A DNA stretch of 64,000 nt, taken from Hygrophila difformis (Eukaryota; Streptophyta; Magnoliopsida; Lamiales; Acanthaceae). The translations under genes were made by a program, and so were the position numbers. The notes under the pieces were generated by a model that was not told the origin of the DNA, ran no database searches, and saw nothing but the letters and a program-made list of their open reading frames with translations. Positions 56,899 through 64,000 of the stretch are shown piece after piece. The stretch is taken from positions 29,865,124 through 29,929,123 of the forward strand of contig JAOANR010000006.1 in assembly GCA_030278955.1 (NCBI GenBank), given 5' to 3'. Each line of letters opens with the position of its first letter. Position 1 is the stretch's first letter.

Positions 56899-56910
56899 AT
56901 CTCCCCCTTT
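56899..56910 (-). other. Polypurine tract of the SIRE-like element
   Basis: The minus strand reads AAAGGGGGAGAT directly before the LTR start TGTTAGGG. Two similar purine tracts occur upstream, near 57240-57249 (minus AAGGGGGAGTGACAG) and 59066-59075 (minus CCAGGGGGAGAA), flanking the extra ORF. Confidence 0.85.
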
Positions 56911-57257
56911 GTGGAGATGATCGGGCCAAGTAGTCAAAACAGTGGAGAAAGCACAGACAGTCATAATAATGAGCAGAGAGCAGAAGAGTCTCAACAAGTA
57001 ATCATGCCACAAACAATATGAGCTGAAGAAGAACAGGCATAGACAAAACATCCATTCATAAAAGATACCAATATCCATGAGAGTATTCAATAACAGCCCA
57101 GAGAAATATCCAAAATATCCACCAATTACAGAAAATCCAAAAAAAATCCAGAATATCCATAGTCTGAAAACCAGAAATACAAAAGTTGTTCCAACATCAG
57201 TGAAACAATCAGCAATCCTGCAATCCTATCCACTGTCACTCCCCCTTACTTGGCAGA

Positions 57258-59047
57258 TCAGGGAGTACCCTCAGAATCATCCTCCCCCTCAGCTGGAGCA
57301 TCAAAAGAGTGTGGAAGTAGGGCAACCAGCTTTCGAACCTTCCTCTTCAGGCCCATCTGCTTGTCATTCAGAATGCCTAGTTCCTTTTCAACCTGTTGCA
57401 GCTCAGTTCTGATGTGATCAACTAGAGCTGATCCAAGCTTTTGTGGCCCAAGCTTGAAGTCATTATGAAGACCTTTAAGCTTATCAGAGGGTAAGTGTTT
57501 TTTGACTTTAATGAAAGTTTCATTAGAGGCAAGCAGGTGGCAGGAATGGGCAAACAGGGTTATGAGAGCAGGATAAGGCAATTGGGTGTTCTTCTCAATT
57601 TTGTCATAAGAGAACCTCAACATATGCTTAATGATCAGGTAACCATAGTTAAGGATCTCAGGACATTCATCAATGGAGTACAAGAATTTACCCATGTGAG
57701 AACTAAGCTGGCTAGAATTGGAAGTAGATAAGAAATTGGAAGCACCAATCCTAAACAGACAATTGAATTTCATAGAAAGGTCTGAAGGACTCATAGCACG
57801 TCTACCAAAAGCAGATTTCTTAGATGCAGAAATAGTAGAGGCTATAGTAGCTAGCTCAGCATTAAGCAGATCAAAGGGGTTGTTCATATCAGTGTTGGTA
57901 GGAAGTTCCAACAACTCATTCAAGACAGAGGGAGTAAATTCAAGCAACTCTCCACGAAGATAAACCTTACAGTACCAAGGGGAAACAGGATCAAGGATAT
58001 CAGGATGCAAATTGGCATAGAATTCATGAACAACAGTAGGAGAATAACGCTTAAGGGAAGTAGCCCAAACAGAAAGATGTTTCTTCTCTAGATATTCAGA
58101 AAAACCAATCTGATCATAATATGGATGCACATAACATTCCTCAGATATGAAACCACGAGAGTGAAGGGTTTCCAAGGCATACCTTTCTCCATCAGCGGAG
58201 AAATACAGAGGAGAATGGGCATCGGATTCCTTGAGAACAGGGGCAGACTTCTTCTTAGGAGTGCCCTTCTTAGACTTCTTCTTCGAAGGTTGTTTGGACG
58301 GTGTCGGAACAGCCTTGCGCTTCCCTTTCTCACGAAGTGATCTCTAATCTCATCCAGAGGAATATCATCAGTATCAACCCAAGATGGTTGTTCCTCAGTA
58401 GTTGGAACATCTTCAGTAGGCAACCCACCAAATGGAACTTGCTGTGCAGTCCCAGAGTGAGGCGGAGCATTCAATTCAGGGTCCAGCATTAGCAACCCAT
58501 CACCAGTTGCAACGGCCGAAGGCGAAAGAGGGGAACTAGCACCAGGAGGGACAGGAACGGACGGAGACGCATCAGGGGCAGGGACCGGAGGAGATGTCGA
58601 ACTTCCAGCACCCGTATTAGGGTTTGCTGTTGTTGGAACATCCGCTTTTGGATCTGCGCCAACCGATGGAGTCTCGACATTGTCCGAGGGAGGTTGAGGG
58701 TTAGAACCCTTCTCAGTGTCATGATGGACCTCCATATCCGCGTCATCAGGATCAGCTGCAAAGTAATCATCGATTGCAGCATCGACGTCTTCCTGAGCAT
58801 CTTGAAACTGATCATCCTCAGGCGATTGTGCAGCAAGTCGAGCCTTATAGAGTGAGTCATCAACGGCGAGTGGCTGGGCATCAATGACGTCATCGGGATT
58901 GATATTGGAGCTAGAAGGGGACGCCTTTGCAGGTGAGAATTCAAATTTCGCAAGAAATGGGGGAAACTGGAGAAATGCAGAGTCGACTGGGGAGAGAGAG
59001 AGTGGAGACGTGCATTGTGTAGTTTCTAGAACCGGCAACCGTCTCAA
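57258..59047 (-). pseudogene. Extra ORF between pol and the 3' LTR, one frameshift
   Basis: This sits in the envelope-like position of SIRE elements. The first part (58088-59047, ATG at 59045-59047) is a Pro/Ala/Asp-rich, probably disordered region of about 230 residues. After a one-base shift near 58330 a Lys-rich stretch leads into the second part, read to 57258. That part contains VVHEFYANLHPDI and YCKVYLRGELLEFTPSVLNE, motifs of the putative plant transposon protein domain (Pfam PF20167 as I recall). The C-terminal region is predicted coiled-coil (TELQQVEKELGILNDKQMGL). I see no signal peptide or transmembrane segment, so an envelope role is not supported. Without the shift it would be about 596 codons. 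Confidence 0.75.
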
Positions 59048-59137
59048 TCGGTTTAAGAGATTCTCCCCCTGGGCCTGGGCCTGAGCCTAAAGAATAAAAA
59101 ACCAAGTAATGCAGTGGCCCGCCCGAGTCATACCCAA

Positions 59138-62100
59138 TTAGTGAGAAAAACAGAGGCCCAAACTGCGCCTCAGGGACTCAAATCGAGATGTCTCCAAGTT
59201 CTTTGTGAGGATGTCTGCGAGTTGTTCTAACGACGAGAGATGCTGAATCTTGCATAGACCATCTTCAACCAAATTTCGGATGAAGTGAAATCGAATGTCA
59301 ACGTGTTTACTCCGATTGTGTTGGACTGGATTCCTGGAAATATTAATGGCACTGGTGTTATCACAGTGAATAAGAAAATCATCCAGGGAAATACCATAAT
59401 CCAGAAGCATTTGACGCATCCAAATACATTGAGTATAACAATGAGCAGCAGCAATATATTCAGCCTCCGCAGTAGATAAAGCAACAACATTTTGCTTACG
59501 AGAATACCAGCTGACTAAGTTCTGTCCAAGATAAAAGCAACCACCAGTGGTTGATTTTCGGTCGTCAGAACAACCAGCCCAATCCGAGTCTGTATAACCG
59601 ATTAGCTCCAATGAAGACCGTTTAGAATACCAGAGACCAAGGCCAGGAGTACCTTTAATATAACGAAGAATCCTTTTCACAGCACGAAGGTGAGATTCCT
59701 TAGGATCAGATTGATATCGAGCGCACACACCAACACTGAAGGAGATATCCGGACGACTTGCAGTGAGATATAAGAGACTCCCAATAATGCTTCGATACAT
59801 TTTTTGATTAACAGAAACCCCAGATTCATCTTTGGTAATCTTGTCATGCTGACCAAGGGGTGATCTGGCAATCTTGCAATCTTCCATTTTGAATTTCTGA
59901 AGCATGGTGCCAACATACTTCTCTTGATTAAGAAAAATCCCATCAGAAGTTTGCTTAATCTGTAACCCTAAGAAGAATGTGAGCTCACCCATCATACTCA
60001 TCTCGAATTCAGTTTGCATGGAGTGGACAAAAGCATCTCGAAGATCATCTGAAGTAGAGCCAAAAACAATATCATCCACATAAATCTGTGCGACCAATAG
60101 ATGGTTGTTTGTACGTTGTACGAACAACGTCTTATCAACATTACCACGCACATAGCCTTTATCCAAGAGATATGTAGACAAGCGTTCATACCAGGCACGT
60201 GGAGCCTGCTTTAAACCATAAAGAGCACGCTTGACCTTATAAACATAGTCAGGATGATCAGGGCATTCAAAACCAAGGGGCTGAGACACATAGATGTCTT
60301 CCTTGATGTAGCCATTCAGAAAGGCGGTTTTGATGTCCATTTGATACAATTTAAAACCAAGAGAGCAAGAGATAGCAAGTAATAATCTTACAGCCTCGAT
60401 GCGAGCAACAGGAGCGAATGTCTCATCATAATCTAGACCTTCAATCTGAGTAAAGCCTTGTGCAACTAAGCGAGCTTTATTGCGAATGATTTTCCCATGT
60501 TCATCAGTCTTGTTGCGAAAAACCCATTTAGTGCCAATGACATTCACACCAGTTGGTTGTTCCATCAACTCCCAAACATCATTGCGTTTAAATTGTAGCA
60601 ATTCATCCTGCATGGCAGCTATCCAAAACTCATCTTGCAAAGCCTCGTTAGCATTCTTAGGTTCAATAGATGAAACAAAACAATGCATAATATGAAAGCA
60701 CATATTTGCCAATTCAGAGATGTTAAGTTGATGACCTCGAGTCTGTCTAGGACCAGAGGGATCGCCAATAATATCATCCTTAGAGTGATACTTAGGTGCT
60801 CGTGGACCACGTTTTGGACCTCTCCTTTTAGGAGAATCTGGAGCTGAAGGTTGTTCATCAGTTGTATCAACAACCGGATCGCAGTCTTCAATATCAGAAA
60901 CATCAATAGGATCGGAGGGAGGCATTACTTCAGGAATTGCACTTGAGGAGACATGAGGAATAATCCAAATTGGATCATCATCATCATCATGAGGAGAGAC
61001 TGAGCCTGCAGAGAGATTAGCATCATCAAAGACAACATTAATAGTTTCAATAACCTTTGAAGTTCTCTTCAAATAAACACGGTAGGCTCTTGAATCCATG
61101 GAATATCCCAAGAAAATAGCTTCATCGGATTTGGAATCGAATTTTTTGACAATAGTTCGATCCTTCAAAGCATAGCACAAACTTCCAAAGACATGAAGGT
61201 GAGAGATGTTAGGAGTCTTTCCTCTCCAAATCTCATAAGGAGTAGTGGTTGTCTGAGGTCGCATGTACACACGATTAATGATGTAGCAAGAAATATTGAC
61301 AGCTTCAGCCCAAAAACATTTCCCAAGGTTACTAGCATGGAGAAGAGATCGAGCCATCTCCTGTAGAGTACGGTTCTTACGCTCAACCACGCCATTCTGT
61401 TGTGGAGTGTGGGGGGCTGAATATTCATGAGCAATACCAAGGTTGTTGCAGAGTTGTGCGAACAACTGATTTTCAAACTCTTTCCCATGATCAGATCGAA
61501 TACGCCCTATCTTGAGATCCTTCTCAGCCATGATCTTTAAAGATAGCTTAGAGAACACTGACACAGCTTCATCTTTGGATTTTAAGAAATCAACCCAAGT
61601 ATAACGAGAGAAATCATCAACGCATACAAAGATGTACCTCTTACCACCTAGGCTAGGCACTTCTGTTGGTCCCATCAAATCCATGTGCAACAGCTCAAGG
61701 CACCTTGTGGTCTGAATTGTATCCACTACTTTGTGAGAGGAGTGAATTTGTTTACCCTTAGTGCAAGCACCACAGACTACCTTGGCTTTGCTCTGTAGTT
61801 TGGGCAACCCTCGAACAACGCCAGATTTGCTAAGTTGGATAAGAGATTTGTAGTTCATATGCCCACACCTTTGATGCCACAACTTTGCTGTTTCAACCTG
61901 AGACAGAAAGACTGATTCCACAGCAGGCTTTAAGACATAACAATTGTTAGATGATCGAACTCCCTTAATAACACAATTGTATGCGGGATCAATAACCATG
62001 CAATCCGCATCAGTGAAACCCACAAAAAATTTCTCATCACAAAGTTGGCTTATGGAAATTAGGTTTGTAGATAGATCAGCAACATAGTACACAGTAGTTA

Positions 62101-62668
62101 AGAACCCCATGTTTGCACCTTTTGCTTTCCCATATCCACAAATTTTGCTACGAGCACCATTTCCATAGAGTACTTCCCCACAATCAGATTCAACATAGTC
62201 AAGAAGAAAATCCTTTTTACCTGTCATATGTCGAGAGCAGCCACTGTCAAAGTACCACTTACCATCATTGGGTCCTTTCTGAGCCGAGAGTACAACAAGA
62301 CACATCTTGGGGACGATCTTGGATTTAGGAATCCACACCATAGTAAGTTTAACCTGCTTCTGTAGTTCCAGCGATGGCCAAACAACCGGGCGACCACCAA
62401 GAAGATCTTGGGTAAGTCTTTGACAGAGTTGAACAGGATGACCCTGGAATTTACAATAAGGGCAGTCTTTGCTCTTCTTGGGGGACTCTGGACAATCAAT
62501 ATTTTCAGGTGCTTTGGATGAGCTGGTCTCAAGTGTACCTGCACGCACAAAAGTAGGTGCAGCTTTCTTGTTAGGTCTAGAATTGCGCTTGTATCCAATA
62601 CCTTCTCTATTGGATGGGGATTTCCCTTGACTAATGATCCCATCCAGCTTGTCTTTGCCTTTAACCAT
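59138..62668 (-). CDS. pol: Copia pol polyprotein, uninterrupted 1176 codons
   Basis: Protease, integrase, reverse transcriptase and RNase H of a SIRE-like Copia. Numbering from the Met at 62668, a CCHC knuckle CPYCKFQGHPVQLC is at 69-82 and the protease active site YFDSGCSRHMTG at 139-150. The integrase has its HHCC segment at 264-302 and catalytic D330, D393 and E429 (DD35E). RT spans about 695-940, with [34 protein letters not shown] and YVDD at 863-866. RNase H follows from about 1024 (YTDSDWAG, STAEAEY, HCDNTSA, KHVDIRFHF). All catalytic residues I can check are present. It is in frame with gag, separated by one TAG (62681-62683); the Met at 62668 is therefore only the first Met after the stop, not necessarily a real start. 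Probably expressed, if at all, as a gag-pol fusion. Confidence 0.93.
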   Translation of the reverse strand: MVKGKDKLDGIISQGKSPSNREGIGYKRNSRPNKKAAPTFVRAGTLETSSSKAPENIDCPESPKKSKDCPYCKFQGHPVQLCQRLTQDLLGGRPVVWPSLELQKQVKLTMVWIPKSKIVPKMCLVVLSAQKGPNDGKWYFDSGCSRHMTGKKDFLLDYVESDCGEVLYGNGARSKICGYGKAKGANMGFLTTVYYVADLSTNLISISQLCDEKFFVGFTDADCMVIDPAYNCVIKGVRSSNNCYVLKPAVESVFLSQVETAKLWHQRCGHMNYKSLIQLSKSGVVRGLPKLQSKAKVVCGACTKGKQIHSSHKVVDTIQTTRCLELLHMDLMGPTEVPSLGGKRYIFVCVDDFSRYTWVDFLKSKDEAVSVFSKLSLKIMAEKDLKIGRIRSDHGKEFENQLFAQLCNNLGIAHEYSAPHTPQQNGVVERKNRTLQEMARSLLHASNLGKCFWAEAVNISCYIINRVYMRPQTTTTPYEIWRGKTPNISHLHVFGSLCYALKDRTIVKKFDSKSDEAIFLGYSMDSRAYRVYLKRTSKVIETINVVFDDANLSAGSVSPHDDDDDPIWIIPHVSSSAIPEVMPPSDPIDVSDIEDCDPVVDTTDEQPSAPDSPKRRGPKRGPRAPKYHSKDDIIGDPSGPRQTRGHQLNISELANMCFHIMHCFVSSIEPKNANEALQDEFWIAAMQDELLQFKRNDVWELMEQPTGVNVIGTKWVFRNKTDEHGKIIRNKARLVAQGFTQIEGLDYDETFAPVARIEAVRLLLAISCSLGFKLYQMDIKTAFLNGYIKEDIYVSQPLGFECPDHPDYVYKVKRALYGLKQAPRAWYERLSTYLLDKGYVRGNVDKTLFVQRTNNHLLVAQIYVDDIVFGSTSDDLRDAFVHSMQTEFEMSMMGELTFFLGLQIKQTSDGIFLNQEKYVGTMLQKFKMEDCKIARSPLGQHDKITKDESGVSVNQKMYRSIIGSLLYLTASRPDISFSVGVCARYQSDPKESHLRAVKRILRYIKGTPGLGLWYSKRSSLELIGYTDSDWAGCSDDRKSTTGGCFYLGQNLVSWYSRKQNVVALSTAEAEYIAAAHCYTQCIWMRQMLLDYGISLDDFLIHCDNTSAINISRNPVQHNRSKHVDIRFHFIRNLVEDGLCKIQHLSSLEQLADILTKNLETSRFESLRRSLGLCFSH

Positions 62669-62680
62669 GTTATCTATTTT

Positions 62681-64000
62681 CTAGGTCTTGGCAAGCAATG
62701 CAGTATTTTCCTCCAATAGAGTATCTCTCTCAGTAGTCACAGTAACCAAAGATTCCTTGAGACTTGTGATTTCAGCATCCTTCTCATCAATAAGAATCAG
62801 TAGATCTCCCTTCTGATCAAGCAATTTCTTGTTCTCTGCAACAGCAACAGCATGATCTTCTTTCACCGATTCATAACCTGCAAGAAGTTGATCGTAGTCA
62901 TATCTACTAGCATCACTGTCAGATTCATGAGACTCTGTATCAGACAAATGTTTGGATAGAGTGTCATCGGTTGTTAGAACAACGTCTTTCACAGTGAAGG
63001 CTATCATCTCCTCATTCTCGCTGTCATCTCCTTCTTCCTTGGACGAACAACTGACCTCACCATCACTTAAGGTAGCTTGAAGAGCTTTTCCAACCCTTCT
63101 CTTAGCAGTAGGGCATTCAGAGGCTTTATGGCCAACACCTTCACAATCGTAACACTTTAAATTCTTGAAAGTTTCAGGTAATTCCATCTTCTTATAACCC
63201 TTCCTCTTATCATAGGAGTTGTCTGACTTATGCTTGGAAGGTTGTTCACGGGATGATGAAACACCTCGCTGATAACGTCCTTTATCATCTTTCTTGTAAT
63301 TCAGCTTCTTGGCTCTCTTGTCCTGTAACATTCTTGCCAACTTCTTGGTTAGGTAAGCCTTCTCTTCATTGTCGATGCACTGAATCTCATCTTCAACTTT
63401 GAAAGCTAGATTACGTGTAGGCTCCTCTTCCAAGTAGTTCATTTCAAAAGTCTGAAGTGAACCAACCAATGCTTCAAGAGTAAAGGATTTGGTCTTCTCA
63501 AGTTCTTCAAGAGTTGACACCTTAGATTGATATCTACGAGTAACTGTCCTCAGCATCTTCCTAACAAGTTTTGCATTATCATACTTCAACCCAAAAGGTT
63601 GAGCTTCATTTACTAATTTCTTGAACCGAGCATGATAGGCAGCAATATTCTCATCTTCTTGCATCCGAATACTATCAAAAGCAGATTCAATTCTCTGAAG
63701 CTTTAAGGCTTGAACATCAGCAGATCCTTCGTAGGCTGCTTCCAAAGCAGTCCAGGCTTCATAAGCTGTCTCACAGTTCGAAATGATGTGATATTGCGAT
63801 TCATCCACAGAATTGAATAGACAATTCAATGCCGTGTTGTTCCCTTGTTCCTTGTTCTTCTGAGCAGCTGACATTTCTTCTTGAGTAGCAGGAACAAAAG
63901 TAGTAATGGCAGCAGAGGTTTCAGTAGCAGGCGTGCGGACCTCTTTCATAGGTTGTTCCTAGGGTGTTAGAACAGCGTTCCAGACATCTACACCAGTGTG
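62681..64000 (-). pseudogene. gag: SIRE-like gag, 3' part, with premature stops
   Basis: The frame is open from 63949 to 62684 (422 codons). The UBN2-like gag core holds YHIISNCETAYEAWTALEAA, then AAYHARFKKLVNEA. The CCHC knuckle CYDCEGVGHKASEC is at residues 266-279 counted from that Met, followed by an acidic stretch and a coiled-coil tail (IDEKDAEITSLKESLVTVTT). Upstream the same frame continues to the window edge (VDVWNAVLTP) but is cut by TAG at 63959-63961, where related gags usually have Trp, suggesting TGG to TAG. The second TAG at 62681-62683 lies between gag and pol in the same frame. Confidence 0.85.

Larger units (their letters stand above)
56048..64000 (-). mobile_element. SIRE/Maximus-like Copia retrotransposon (5' end off window)
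   Basis: From the left: 3' LTR (56048-56898), polypurine tract, an extra ORF after pol (57258-59047), pol (59138-62668) and gag (62681 onward), all on the minus strand. An ORF between pol and the 3' LTR, a large gag with a coiled-coil tail, and two CCHC knuckles are typical of the SIRE/Maximus lineage. The element is at least 7.95 kb in the window. The 5' LTR, PBS and right target duplication lie beyond 64000. The solo LTR at 7670-8510 belongs to the same family. Confidence 0.9.

Noticed and set aside
57258..59047. Retroviral-type envelope gene
   Set aside because: The position fits, but no signal peptide, furin-like site or transmembrane anchor is visible, and the domain looks like a plant transposon protein.
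1..64000. CRISPR array, rRNA operon or bacterial operons
   Set aside because: No regularly spaced short repeats, no rRNA sequence, and introns and plant retroelements throughout.

Overview
This is nuclear DNA of a flowering plant, most likely a eudicot. It holds an intron-rich plant farnesyl diphosphate synthase, plant-type Copia and Gypsy LTR retrotransposons, an L1-type LINE with an RNase H domain, TRIMs, Stowaway-like MITEs and Helitron ends. Nothing looks bacterial, organellar or viral. Species cannot be told from the sequence alone.

Layout. 1-2541 (minus) is the 5' two thirds of a farnesyl diphosphate synthase gene (seven exons, 199 codons; the rest lies left of the window), with a Stowaway-like MITE about 180 bp upstream of its ATG. 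4190-12230 is a decayed minus-strand Copia element whose gag was hit by two other LTR retrotransposons, each now only a solo LTR (7670-8510 and 8629-11215). 12231-15550 is largely unclassified and is followed by a Gypsy protease scrap and another solo LTR. 16848-23333 is a gag-only (TR-GAG-like) element arranged LTR-internal-LTR-internal-LTR between one exact 5-bp target duplication, inserted six codons before the stop of an unrecognised reading frame. 25250-30941 is a complete but mutated LINE with a perfect 13-bp target duplication. 31000-38850 is a nest: SINE-like and hAT-like scraps, a TRIM, a gag-less Copia with LTRs and target duplication, and a 1-kb foldback element.

40600-45290 holds two decayed copies of an NPF/PTR (nitrate-peptide transporter) gene head-out in inverted orientation. 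Between them, six copies of the gene's last about 155 bp form a palindromic array (three direct, three inverted). A second TRIM sits inside the minus-strand copy. 45300-50270 is mostly unrecognised, including a 1.3-kb tract very poor in G on the plus strand and a GC-rich block. 50272-55914 holds Stowaway-like MITEs (one nested in another), a SINE-like unit, three Helitron-type 3' ends in head-to-tail order, and an inverted-repeat MITE. 56048-64000 is most of a minus-strand SIRE/Maximus-type Copia: 3' LTR, an extra ORF after pol, an uninterrupted 1176-codon pol and a gag with premature stops; its 5' end is off the right edge.

Farnesyl diphosphate synthase is the only convincing functional host gene. 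The window mainly records layered insertion, LTR recombination and local duplication. The most unusual structures are the palindromic NPF tail array and the three-LTR gag-only array.
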